Shown here piece by piece: positions 1 through 12,200 of a stretch of DNA of 64,000 bases (positions are counted from its first letter, which is position 1; each line of letters opens with the position of its first letter). This DNA comes from Hydractinia symbiolongicarpus (lineage: Eukaryota; Cnidaria; Hydrozoa; Anthoathecata; Hydractiniidae). The position numbers and the translations under genes are program-made. The stretch is taken from NCBI RefSeq assembly GCF_029227915.1, contig NC_079875.1, positions 6,696,001 to 6,760,000 on the forward strand. Reading direction: 5' to 3'. The notes beneath the pieces were generated by a model. It had not been told where the DNA came from. It saw nothing but the letters and a program-made list of their open reading frames with translations, and did not search any database.

Positions 1-537
1 AGGGATGGCGGAAGAAAAAAGTCTCGACGTAATTCTTAGTTTAAAACTTTTCAGCATAATATACTTTGAAGTAACTAAATTTCACGGAACCTAAATTATT
101 CTTTTTGCGGGAATTAAGTTTGGTGAAAAGTTATTAAACTTGCGAATCCCAAAATTTAGTATTTGCCCCGAAATTTCGTTTCATTTGAGAGCAACAACAA
201 CTTTGCCACCAGGGCTATTCGCTTGTCAGAAGTGATGACGAATGATATAAAAGCGGTCGGTCCCGATTATATTTGTTCTATAAGTCTGGAATAATATTTG
301 ACTGTCATACATAAGCCGGCCTTCCCCGATTATGTGCGTTCTATAATAAATGAGAAATAATATTACACTGTCGTATATAAACTGGCCTGCCCTGATTATA
401 TGTCCCTTTTATAAGTGCCAAATAATATTTTTTGAGTAATAAGCCGGCCTGTCCTGATTATGTATTTTCTGCCCCGTTCTTAACCGGTGCAAGCTGCCGT
501 ACTTAATCAGGCCAATGTTCATTATCCGGGCAGAACA
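1..537 (+). mobile_element. Partial copy of a TIR-bearing non-autonomous repeat (same family as 56006-56718)
   Basis: This stretch aligns with 56220-56718: the same sequence starts at 'gacgtaattctt', continues through 'acggaacctaaattattc', and ends in CCGGGCAGAAC. The left end lies outside the window. It holds about four degenerate tandem units of roughly 65-70 bp, each with a variant of GGCCTGCCCCGATTATG followed by an AT-rich spacer. No coding capacity is credible; the open frame starting inside it is chance. The right terminus is near 537-538. Confidence 0.8.
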
Positions 538-2051
538 TTGCTGCTTGGGTTGCTTGCGAAGTTTTATTTGTGCACCTACATTGAATTTTATTATGTTCTA
601 CTCATCAATAGTGGTACGAAATTCATCCGCGATCTCGGTCCTAGTCTCATATAGTCCCAACCTTGTCTACCAGGACAATTTTTATGAAGCGGGAGGCGGG
701 TCAGTAATGCGTAGTCCAATTTCGTTACAATTTAATGTGCGACCACTATTTCTCGAAATTGTGGTTCAAGACTTTGCGACGGCGGTTTCTAGAAATAGTG
801 GTCGAAAATTACGACGCCTCTTTTTAGAAAGCGGCATCCAAAGGCGGATTAGAATTAGTCATCAGATTAATTTTTTTGGCCACGCATTCTAGAAAGCACC
901 GCCCAGAGTTCTTTAGGACTAAGCATTCTACAAAGCATCGGTGTAAATAGTCTGCCAACGTATTCTAGAACGATCTTTCAAAAAAGATTGAATAGTTTGT
1001 TGTTTTGCTGACATTATACGAATTTAAAATTCACATAAAATTATAAAAATATTTTCCAGTAAAAACATATCCACTGTGCCTCAATCAAAAATGTGAAAAA
1101 TTACGGTTTATTAAGAACCATGTTCTTATTATTATTCCAAATGTTTTATACAGAAGATGGCCACTTTAGAGTTGGAAACAACGTTATCAACGTGAATCCT
1201 GTGTTCTGAACACATACATTAGGTATACACCGGCATTGACCACAAGGCCACACGCCACACGTTATTTATTGCAATGACTTTGCGAGTTTTCTACTTGCGT
1301 CTTTACACATACATGGCAACAGAAATTTTCTTAAAACAGCTTACATAGCTGACCTTTTAAAAGCATATTTCTTTTCTATTCCTTTATAAGGAGGAACACA
1401 ATAACAACATCGATGGTGAGTATATGTTAGTGGACATCCACAGCTCGACCTATTTGAAAACATCTAATCCATGGTTTCTTTACATCTGTTTTTTGAATTG
1501 CCATTTGGTGAACTAATATCTTAAAATATGTATAAACAATTTATTTATAAGTTAGTTGGGTGTATGGCTTCTATATACACGTCATGAAATAACGCGTAAA
1601 TCATTTACGCGGTGTTACTAAGCAAATTGAAATTATATATAAACATGTAAAATTGACATTTTTTTAAATCTTACAATGAATAAATTTTTTCTTAAACTAA
1701 AACTTCAAAAGCATAAGAATCGAGCTGAATAACTTGTTTTAAAACAATAATTTGCTGATGTTAGAAGAATAATGATGAGAATTTTTTCTTGGTAGGAAAC
1801 ATCGTCGTGAAATGGAAAGTATGATTTTATTTCATTGCGACATGTAACTTTATATTTTTCTTAAAAAAAAAATTATTGCTTTGGGATACAAAAAATTCTA
1901 TTTTATGAAAATTGGTTAATTGATTTATCGCAACGTGTCGTATCGATTAAACTTTTTTAGTATCTTTTAAAATCTATAAAATCTGTAAAATCTAGTCATG
2001 GTATGGCTAGTCATTCGGCCGAATGTAGTAAGCATGGACTAAAGCCACTTG
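538..2051. other. Intergenic, nothing recognised
   Basis: AT-rich sequence with no reading frame that resembles a protein, no tRNA-like fold and no clear repeat. The short open frame at 515-892 begins inside the repeat terminus and has no recognisable domain. Confidence 0.5.
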
Positions 2052-2131
2052 CCATTCTCGACCCTAGTGCTGTTTGAGATAAACCTGGAATTCGAGGTTT
2101 TATTCTCAAAGAGCTCTGGGAACGAGAATGG
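2052..2131. repeat. 80-bp imperfect palindrome (copy 1)
   Basis: The left arm begins CCATTCTCGACCCTAGTGCT and the right arm, read in reverse complement, begins CCATTCTCGTTCCCAGAGCT. The centre is around CCTGGAATTCGAGG. A diverged second copy lies at 4903-4972, so this is a dispersed palindromic element, MITE-like, rather than a unique hairpin. Confidence 0.65.
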
Positions 2132-2267
2132 GTACTTACTAGAAAATAAATGACACCCTGCCAATGTAACTTCGGTAGTATAATTTTTTGTCTCGTATCG
2201 CCCTCTTACAACGCCTAGAATTTGCGGTCAGAACAAGTCAGGTCAGCGTATTACAGGAGAGGAGTAA

Positions 2268-2540
2268 GGCCTGGGGGAGAGGTAATTTTCTGTTTGTTTC
2301 TCTCAAAGGAAAAATTACTTAAAGGCGGTGGGAACATATCTTTTGATATGAAAAAACGCAATTTTGCGAAGAACATATTATAAAAAGCTAACAAAGCCTG
2401 AGGAAGAATTACTTTTCTGTTTGATTCTCTCAATGAAGAAATACCCTAAAGGCGGCGGAAACACTTCTTTAGATATAAATAAACGCAAATTTGTCAAGAA
2501 CTTATTAAAGAAAACCAAACAAGGCCTGGGAAGAGGTGAG
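2268..2540. repeat. Degenerate tandem duplication, period about 127 bp
   Basis: Two diverged units, starting near 2268 and 2395, share 'ttttctgtttg.ttctctc' and 'aaaggcgg.gg.aaca'. A third begins at 2523 (GGCCTGGGAAGAGG). Open frames across it are by-products. Confidence 0.6.
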
Positions 2541-2545
2541 GATTA

Positions 2546-3518
2546 ATGCGTCAGAAAGAAATAAGGACATAGGGAGCCACAAATTACTTACCTCATAACT
2601 TTTTTTGTGTTGGATTGTAGTTCATAATTTGGTAAAAATAATGCATGTTATATGACAACTAAAAATGATGCCTCAAATGATGACTGTCAGCAAATATATT
2701 GCTAACAGTGAAAATTTAACTTTTCAGCTATATTCATTAACTTATAGAGGCGCCAATTACACAAAATATCCGGAAAAATGTCATACAGGGTTTATTTTGT
2801 ACACATTTTGTTCAAAAGATACCATTTTTACGGAAAAATTCGATAAATTTCTCGGGCGTAACTTCTAGAAAATATTGACGCCCTAGGGCGAAAAAGAGTC
2901 ACAAAGGGGCGTTAAATATTCAAACGTTTTTTAACGTGCGAACTTTAAATGAACAACTTTAAGGAAGAAAATCACTAATGTCAAGAAATTTGAAAAATTG
3001 AAATGGAGCTTTAGAAAAAGGCCATGACCACCTGCCTTTTTCAAAAACTTTTCTTGGTTGTTTTTTCGTTCAAAATGACAAAACTCAACTACAAGAAGTT
3101 CTAGGAATATAGATCGACCGTTTTAATGCTATAAACGAAAGTATACAAGGTATGGCAATTTTGCTCCGTCCCCTCTTATTACTGGCATTAATAAGGTTAA
3201 AAATGACAAATAAAGTGACCTCGTTGCGGGGTCTACGTCCCCTGATTTTGCGGAAGACCGTTATGTCATTATGTCACAAAAGGAGAAAAAGCTTTTGAGA
3301 CGAGTTTGAATGAGCCAGTTTTTCCTTAAATCCACAAAATTATAAACGAGAATTAAAATTACACAACCTAGTCCCCAGGACTTATTTGATTTTTCTTATC
3401 TGGATGAAACCTTTTTGTTCTTGATTTCTTCTGCATAGACACGGTTGGATTTTCAGAAATATGTGTTTTTATCTCGCCTTTTAGACACTGGAAGATCTAT
3501 TTACAATTTTGTTTTAGA
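2546..3518. other. Upstream region of the K+ channel gene
   Basis: No gene or obvious repeat. The bases just before the channel ATG, 'ttttgttttag', resemble a 3' splice acceptor, so a 5'-UTR intron is possible. No promoter motif stands out. Confidence 0.35.
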
Positions 3519-4862
3519 ATGGTTTGTGCAACCGCGTGTATGTCTAACAGGAGAATAAAAATTAATGTACGCGGTACATGCTATGAAACCTACGAAACCA
3601 CGCTATGCAACTATCCTGATACATTGTTGGGAGATCGAGACAAGCGAGAAAAATTTTTCGACTGGAAACGAAACGAATACTATTTTGACTGCAAATCCGA
3701 AATATTTGACGCAATTTTGTTTTTTTATCAATCACATGGTATTCTTGCTAAACCAAGTTTTTGTAACCACAGAGAGTACCAAAGACAGTTGCAATTTTTT
3801 GGCTTAGCAAGGAAAAAACCTTTGCCGCCAGAACCGAAGACGTTTCGAGAAAAGCTGTGGACATTCTTACAAGATCCCCACCAATCAAGTTTAGCTTTAA
3901 TCGCTGCATACCTTTCTTTTATGGTCATTGTTGCATCCGTCATCACGTTTTGCGCTGAAACAGAGAGTGAAGGAATTCGCTCACTGTTGTTTCGTTCCCG
4001 TACAATTTGGTTTCACTTAGAATGTTTCTTTATTGGTTATTTCACATTAGAATATTTGATTCGTTTATTCACTTCACCCGATCGTTTAGCTTTTGTCAAA
4101 AGCTTCTATGGAGTTGTGGATTTAATTGCAATTGTACCGTTTTTTTTCTCTCTTCTCTTCATAGTCTTAGCGGAAGATTTTATCTTGCACTCCATTGGAA
4201 TGGTGCGCGTTGTGAGACTGATTCAAATCATGCGCATTATGAAACTCTCCAGATACAGCACAGGCTTACGTGTACTCGGTAAAAGTCTATTTTACTGCAA
4301 GGAACAGATGTTCTCACTTGGTGCTTTTTTTGCCATAAATGTCATCTTCGTGTCAAGCATAATCTATCTTTTTGAGCATGATACTAACGATGACTTTAAC
4401 AGCATTCCGCAAAGCATATGGTTTATTATCATCTCTATGACAACAGTCGGGTATGGTGACGTCGTACCGAAAACCATTGGTGGTAAATTGACGGCAGTGT
4501 TATCAATATTTATTGGTGCTGTTGTGTTGTTTCATTTATTTCTTCCAACGTATCTTATGTACTTTTCGATTTTCTATACAAAAGCGCAACAACATAGATT
4601 GGACAGGAAAAAGCGAGAAGCGGAACGAAAATCAAAACGAAAACGAGAAATCGCCATACGAGAGGAACGAGAGCAGCAGCGAAAATTAAATTTAATCAAT
4701 AAAAACACGTGTGATATAAAAAGTGTTTCAGTACTGGAAGACAAGTTAAACGAAGACAGTGACATTGAAATAACAGTGGCCTCACGCACCCGAGGATTAA
4801 CAGTTGATATGAAAAGTGATCTTCTGTCTTCATCAACCAGTTTTCATAGTTTAAATTTATGA
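3519..4862 (+). CDS. Shaker-like (Kv1-type) voltage-gated potassium channel, intronless, with altered S4 and S6
   Basis: The product has 447 residues and is expected to form tetrameric K+ channels in the plasma membrane. An N-terminal T1 tetramerisation domain covers about residues 12-98 (INVRGTCYET, PDTLLGDRDKREKFFD, RNEYYFD). Six membrane segments follow: S1 ~124-145, S2 ~162-185, S3 ~196-217, S4 ~226-250, S5 ~264-286 and S6 ~323-354. The selectivity filter TTVGYGD (308-314) is intact. S4 reads RVVRLIQIMRIMKLSR, so the third gating-charge position is Gln236 instead of Arg. S6 has LPTYL (342-346) where Shaker channels have the PVP hinge. A basic, charged helix follows S6 (about 355-390). Lack of introns is usual for many cnidarian Shaker genes. 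The family is certain; the subtype and functional state are inferred. Confidence 0.95.
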   Translation: MVCATACMSNRRIKINVRGTCYETYETTLCNYPDTLLGDRDKREKFFDWKRNEYYFDCKSEIFDAILFFYQSHGILAKPSFCNHREYQRQLQFFGLARKKPLPPEPKTFREKLWTFLQDPHQSSLALIAAYLSFMVIVASVITFCAETESEGIRSLLFRSRTIWFHLECFFIGYFTLEYLIRLFTSPDRLAFVKSFYGVVDLIAIVPFFFSLLFIVLAEDFILHSIGMVRVVRLIQIMRIMKLSRYSTGLRVLGKSLFYCKEQMFSLGAFFAINVIFVSSIIYLFEHDTNDDFNSIPQSIWFIIISMTTVGYGDVVPKTIGGKLTAVLSIFIGAVVLFHLFLPTYLMYFSIFYTKAQQHRLDRKKREAERKSKRKREIAIREEREQQRKLNLINKNTCDIKSVSVLEDKLNEDSDIEITVASRTRGLTVDMKSDLLSSSTSFHSLNL

Positions 4863-4902
4863 AAGTATTAGAAGCTTACAACGTTCACAAGGGCGCTTGT
4901 TA

Positions 4903-4972
4903 CATTCTTGACCCCAGAGTCCTTTGAGATAAACTTGAAAGTTCAATCTCAAAACCTCTAGGAAGGAGAATG
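4903..4972. repeat. 70-bp imperfect palindrome (copy 2)
   Basis: Begins CATTCTTGACCCCAGAGTCC and ends with the inverted counterpart (GGAAGGAGAATG). It is the same family as 2052-2131 and lies just after the channel stop codon, possibly inside its 3' UTR. Confidence 0.6.
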
Positions 4973-6213
4973 CGCTTTGTAGTCTTAAGTGATGATCGAG
5001 ACTATGTTGCACACAAATATGATTATCCACAGAGATGATTCTCTGGTATATATACGAAACTAAAATAGATTATATGAAACTTTGATTCACAACTCAATAC
5101 ATAAATTTGTGAAAACAGCCAATGCAAATAAATGTTCACAATTTCAATTTAGATGTATCTTCTGTAGAAACCGTGTATGTAGCTTTTTATGGGGACGTTT
5201 TTTAAAATTTGGCTTTCTTTTTTACTAAAAAACGAGTTGTGGCTGCTTGCGCCCTACTAATGCAATGTGAAGAATACACTGCAGTGAATAAATTAAAAAG
5301 GAATATACTATTTGACCTTAAAAACGCAATTTGTGCAACAAAAAATACTCGGCTTAGCATTTTACTCGAATGAACGTCTCTGCGCGAATTATTACGCGTT
5401 CATTATTTTTTTCTACATTAAAGTGTTTAAAAGACAACTTGAAGTACTTCACATTTCGATGTTAAAGTTCTCATCAAAATTATTTCATATCTTTTTAACA
5501 CGTCAAATTTGATCTCCCTCGAAGAAGCGCCCATCGTCAAATTTGTCAAATTAAACGCTTTCAAAGCGCTCATTCGAGTAAATAAGCCAACATACAACTT
5601 CTACAAGAGATATATTTTGAATAAGTACATATATTTATATATAGCCATTATCTCTCTTAAAAACGAAGTTGCAACAAAGATTCCATGATTTGGTTATACT
5701 TCCTCGTGAGAACAAAACTAACCCCACCTTAAATTGGCAAAGATACAGTACAAATAAATTCTAAATTCAAAAGTAGCGACATCTGCATAATTTATGGCAG
5801 AAGTGTAAAACAACTCTTGAACTGATTCATAATTATTATTGTAACTTGTATAAATATCAATTTTTACAACTTTTAAAAAACTCGTGTCTTACTGACACCA
5901 AATATATTAATATATTCTGTATTTTACAGTTCTCTTTTACTAACCAACGCCTGCACTATTTACGAAAGACAGACCCGCAGTCTAACAACCACACAACTCG
6001 CCGGTCACGTGACGTCATCCGACCTTCAAATAACTATTGCTACGTAACGTTAACCGATTGTCAAATGTCACATCAGCGTACAACCCATATTCGTCACTTT
6101 GACGTCATCCAATCGTCACAAGGCAATTACTACGTCGGCCACTACTGGCGAAAAACGACTGCCAAACAACGACCAGCACGTTATGTTGGCGTGAATAGAC
6201 CGTCAAACAACCG
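4973..6213. other. Region between convergent genes
   Basis: The K+ channel and LRRC49 genes converge here. From about 5985 to 6235 the composition shifts to GC-richer, CGTCA-rich sequence with two palindromic TGACGTCA octamers (near 6010 and 6101) and repeated 'CGTCAAACAAC'-like words, suggesting a short decayed repeat. The rest is AT-rich with no gene seen. Confidence 0.45.
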
Positions 6214-9200
6214 TCAGTACGTCACGTTAACACTTCTTTTTATCTTTTCTAACGAATCTTCGCAATATGCGTCAACGTCGGCTATTTCTTTAAAGTATTT
6301 GTTAACAAGATCAGAAAAAATTTGTGGCAATATGCTATCCAAAAGTTTCTGCTTTCGGCTTGCCATTATGGATGTGTTAAAAATTTCGTGGACGTAATTG
6401 GAAGCGAATGTAAGCCTTTCTTGCATTTCCTGAAAAATGGAATACGACATAAACAAAAAAAATTTTCCATACCAAGCTGATGAGATTTTCATAGCAATTA
6501 AACAAATTCGAAGAAATTTTTTTCTGCTATATATATTTATTAGAAAAAACAAAAAAGGGGGAAAAATTTTTACTAAGTAAATCTACCTATATGTCTGTTA
6601 AGGTTCATATCCACTAGGTAAAATATTCCGAGCAGAATAAATTTGAGCATTCTGATTGACTGTCGGAAATTTCCGCTGTTCGAAAGTAGGATTAATTTCT
6701 ATTTTTTTCTACTTTCTTTGATAGCTCTGCTCTACATGGAATATTACTCCTGTTAGAGATGAACTCTTAAGCTTTAAGATAACAAGAAACTTATCGATAT
6801 GCTTTATCGATAAGAAAAGTCAAAGATTTATTAAACTTATTACCAACTAGCCGGTTTTTGACTAACAAGAAATTATAATCCTATTTCAACATTTTAGTCA
6901 CATAAAAGTCGTTGTTTTCTGGTATTCTCAATGCCTATAAAGGTATTCGTTGCAAAAAAAGGGAAAAAAATAAGTTTGAAATTAATATTTTCTTTCAACA
7001 ATGATGAAGCAAGTCGAACTATAGTCTGTGCAACTTACTTCTCTCGCTTTCTCTGTTGAATCGACGTACATTAAACCTGCCCTGAAGACATCACCAATCT
7101 GTGAACTGAAAAATGAAAACAATAATGTGTAGCTAACCTAGTATTTAAAAGTTCTGCAAATTTTGACTAAAATACACAAAAACTACTGATAGTGCCAGTT
7201 TTTCCTTCAGGTTATACAATATAAATTTTATGAATTAATTCCATTATCTTATCAATCACGGACTTTTTGTCTCGATTTCCCGGACATTCCTAGATCGTCG
7301 CATTAATTGTTCCATACTGTAAAAATCGCAGAAACACCAACTAGCACATTCCTTTAAAAAAATGTTACTGTCATTTTCCGCAAAATTATGCACAAAATTG
7401 TGGTGGAAAGCCCGTGAAAAATAGTGTGTGGTAAACTGCAGTATTTTTAGACGTAAAATAGAACAGCATTTTTATACATGACAAAGTTTACCTGGGTTTG
7501 ACTGGATTTTTCGAAACAACAGGATTATCTGTGGTCTCATTTACTTGACTAAAACAAAATAAGACAAATAAAACAAAATACTCACATGTAACGAGACGTC
7601 AAATAAAAGCCTTACGACCACTCCCAAGGAATTAGTAGTTCTTTCGATAGAGTGCCTCTCTCAATTTAGGGCCTCCTAATAAAACGTTCAGACATTCTAA
7701 GAATTCATACATTTCATCATTTCGTTGGTCAATTAAACAACCCAACAAGTATTTCTTTTAGAAGGTCAAACATACTTAACCTTTGAGAATGTAAAATCAC
7801 CTTTGTTTATTTAACAGAGACAACAATCGAGTCTGTGATAATTGTGTTGTTGTCATGTGACAAATAGCACCAAATAATTTTTCTGCATGTACAACATCGG
7901 TACCGGTGATCTAGAAAAATGGCAAGCATATCAAACCAAGTCTGGTTTGCGTATGTTTTTTGACCATATTTTGTCCACCTTGCAAGCTGCGAGGTTTGAA
8001 TGTAGATTAACTATCGATTCACATAGAGATATAAACAAGGTTTTTTTGGCTGCTCTTTTGCTTATAACAAAACAAGCACAAAAAATCAATTTCAGAAAAC
8101 AAGTATAAAAATCTATTTTAATAATCTATTAACTTCATATTCGTGCTTAGTTTTGTTAAAAATAGCCGCAAGGTTGTAAAATAAAATGGGGAAACTTGTA
8201 CGAAGTTACGTACATGTGAAATTTAGCCGTGTGAGTTTAAAAAAATAATTCAAAGAAGTATAGGCGTAAAACGAGCGGTAGTTGGCTTAACGAAAGCGGG
8301 CGGGGCGTGGTGGGAGTAAATAAAGTCGAAATGTTTATTTAAAGAAAGATTTAACCTTTAAGTATTACAAGCCCATGAACAAAATAAATAAACAAAAGGT
8401 TAAAGGAAAGAATTACTGTGAAATTCCAAATACAAATGCCTAAAAACGCAACTGAAGAAATTGAACTGAATTATTCTGTGTATCGTGTATATACTGAATA
8501 GTGAATGGTGAAACAAGACAAACAACTAATTAAAAAGTTGAGAGTTGTTGAACAGTAAAAACTGTACCTCGTTGCCATTTAATGTCTTAAGTTTCAAATT
8601 TGTCAATCTAAATACTACATATGGTTTCCATAACGTTAACTTGGTTACTGCGTTGCCTTCTTCAGAAATGACTAAATTTTGCATCTCACAAAGCGAGGCA
8701 AGTGCGTTAATATCATTGAAAGTATCAATGTTGGTCTTAGTAAACTCTACCGTCTAAAGAAACAAATTCATGAAATTGATTGGTAGAATGTCACATTCGA
8801 TGTTTCTAATTAGACAATGAAAAAGTTTGAAGTAACCATGTAAAAAATTTTCGTATAATTATCAATGACACCGTAAAAATCGTGAGTTAGATGTCTTTAA
8901 AAAAACGCTTTCGATAACAATTTACTTCATGTTAATTAGTAACAGGTGAATATAATAATTTAACGAAAACTATGGTAGGGTAGTAGAACTTATGGTCTCG
9001 CTTAATTATCATTTCAACTTACATTTATTGAATTAAATTTCGTGGATAATTTCGGTAAGTAAGGCACGATGTGTTCGAATGAGATATATTTAAACACGAT
9101 CGAGGTCACGCTTGCCGTGTTTTTTTCTCCCCAGTTTTTCTCCAGTGCATCCAGTGAACCTGCTCCATACAGACACACGCAGTCGTTCTCCACTTCAACT

Positions 9201-12200
9201 AAATGACATGCGCTGAAATCTTTTATACCGTGACTGCTGAAATAAAAACACACGATGTCAAATCAATTAGAAGCACGGTGTACTGTTGTTTATGTAGACG
9301 GCAGTGAGTAGCTAACCAAGTCTTTCACTACGTTTAAAAATAATCAAATTAAATTAAACGTTTATTTAGCAAACCAACTTCATAATTTTGATAATAGCCT
9401 TTAAGTTGCTAAGTGTATTATTCAAATTATGAAAATTTTAGCTTCACACTTGCCATGTTTGCAAGATAATTATATGTTCATAAAAGGTTTTATTCTTGTC
9501 AGGATCTGCTGTGTAGATTGTTGTTGGATTATCTAGGTTGAAGAAGACTTTGTTGCTTATCTTTGCAAATTTTCAACCTAATCAATTGGGTTGTCAGCAA
9601 AAAATTAAGAGGCCTTGGACAAGCAAAAAAGTGTCATTTTTGCAAAAAATTTATGTTAATCAATTCACCTTTATAATTTCTATGTATTGTAAAGTTTGAA
9701 TGTACATACCTTAACAGGTCTAAAATTACTGAAGACAGAAAATGTAGAAACTTTCTCTCACTTAAATATGACATAATTTCTGCAGCAAATTAAATATGAA
9801 ATTCTTTAAATGTATCTTAGAACGAAAAGAGAAAAAAACACTTGTTAGCTAACTTTTGAAGCTGTATAATATAAGCCCATCATTTTATACCTCGGGTTCC
9901 CTTTAAGCTTTGACAAAATCTCATCTTCACACCTTAGCAACTCAGTTGCTTTAAGTAAAAACATGTACAGTTGAAACTCTATTAACAGCCACCTCCTCCC
10001 AACGCCCACCAAAACCGCCAGGAAAACAACTTTTGTTTGTATTTTAGGACAATCATCGAATCCTTAAAATCGAATGTTTTTGGTTCGAATTACGATTTCT
10101 GGTTTAATAACAGTGGTTTAATAACAATAAGCATTTTTTCAGCATGAATGTGCAGCTAGCTACTACTCCTTATGTTTATATACAGCACAACCATTATAAT
10201 ATTTTGACCATAAAATACACCGCAAGGTTTTATTCTGAATAACAACTTTTCAATAACTTTTAACTCTTTATTTTTTGCTTCATTTATTTTCTAATGTTGT
10301 GAACAAATTTCTCTCGTGCTGCTCGAGCACGCCAGAAATCCGGCATTTTTGTTTACGTTTAAATTTGGTGTTCGATAAAACAAGAACAAAACAATTTCGA
10401 CAGGTTGTTTTTTCAAAAGTAGATTTATTACAACTGATTTCATTAAAAAATGCTTCAACTTTAGGCGTGAATGGGGCATGACTCGTTTTTTTAGAGAGTA
10501 AAAACATTGTTTGAAATCTCTCAACAATGTTCATTACATTCAATTAACAACCAGTTAAACCTGTTCCTTAAAAATGAACTCTATTTAGGATTTATAAAAA
10601 AATAGGTAAATAACTAGCAGTTTATTAGAGCAAAAAGCAAGAGCAAATCTTTATTATAACACCCATATACGTGGCTACACGATATGCGGCAAGTGAAGGA
10701 AGGACGAGCGTGTGGATTTATCCACGAATTATCGACTAGTCATTATAAATTCCTTAATCCTTTTTAAAGTTTTCCCAGATTATAGATCACAGTTAATACT
10801 TTAACCCAAAACACATTTCAGTTTAGTTGTAGTTAAAATTTTTAATGTGACTTTCTTTAATCTTATGTGACAAAAGTCTTAAAGTTGTCTAATTTTTCAT
10901 GTTCAGATAGAAGAAAGGTTAGGGTATTTCATCAACAACATTTAGGAGGGTTTGGGTATTCCATCAACAACATTTAGGAAAGTTTGGGTATTCCATCAAC
11001 AACATTTAGGAAGGTTTGGGTATTCCATCAACAACAACTAAAGCGAATAGAAATCGTAAAATGTCTGACAAATAAAATTGTTTTAAGTGAGATGTTTCTC
11101 AGAGAAAATTGTTACAAATCAAAAAAACATCGCTTTCAACTTACAGCTTTGAAGACCGTTCAAATGTAGCTGACGTAGACGTCGCCGAGGAGGAGGGTGA
11201 TAAAGAATAAGTGGAGTGCAATGTTTCGTTGTTGGAATGTTGTGCAGGTATGGAATTTGCATCCGTGCTAAATGAAAGTACATGAAGTGGTAAATGAGTG
11301 GTAAATGAGTTTAACAGGAGAATTATTAATATAAAAAATAAACAATTTTATTTATAGTTGGCAAGGTTTCTAACCCTAAATGTCCTATTATTAACACGTA
11401 TTTTTTATTAAACAAAACATGTTTATAAGAAACTTGAGGCTGGAGCTTCCAATAAAAGTAATTTTCCATGAACTCTTTGTACATTACGCTTGTGTAAATG
11501 AATAACGCAAAGTCGATGTCAATCGATCTTAATCGATATATGTATAACATTACGTTTTCAAACTGTATAATCGTATGTTTTTCCAATTCTTGTTTTTATC
11601 CAATAAAACAATAGTAAATACATGTCAGAAAAGCTTTTAGGTTATCTCAATGCAATCTGAGGTTAAGAAACTAAATAAAAAACATTCAGTACTAATAATA
11701 CCAGAGCTGTTCACTGGTTTCTTTAAAAAAATAACAGAGTTTTAGTTTAAAAAGTTTTTGTGGGTCTCTTAACAATTTTGGTGGAAAATAGGTATATGTC
11801 TAAATAAGCGAACCATCGATAAAAAACAGTGTCAAATTATCACTATTTTGCTTTATTTTGAATAAACAAATAAACAAATAACATTTATCAACCACACAAT
11901 CTTTATTATTGAGCCTAAAAAATTCATAATTTTTGTATGGTCCAGTACTAAGTTTACAATATAGGCTTTGAGTACATATAAAATTTTCAAAAGAGTAAAA
12001 ATCTAAATGAACATACAGCCAATATATTGATGGAGTTAAACAAAAGCAAAATACAAAAAAGCAAATACGTCAAATGAATTTCAATGTTACGATCGAGGGT
12101 CACGTAATAGTATTATATCAAAATTCACTCAGTTGATTCGAGAAATATTTCCGTGAAAGTAACCACAAACTCACCCTGTCGTATTATGTTTGCTTCGTGA

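Noticed and set aside
515-892. 125-residue open frame near the window start
   Set aside because: It begins inside the terminus of a repeat element and has no recognisable domain or splice context.
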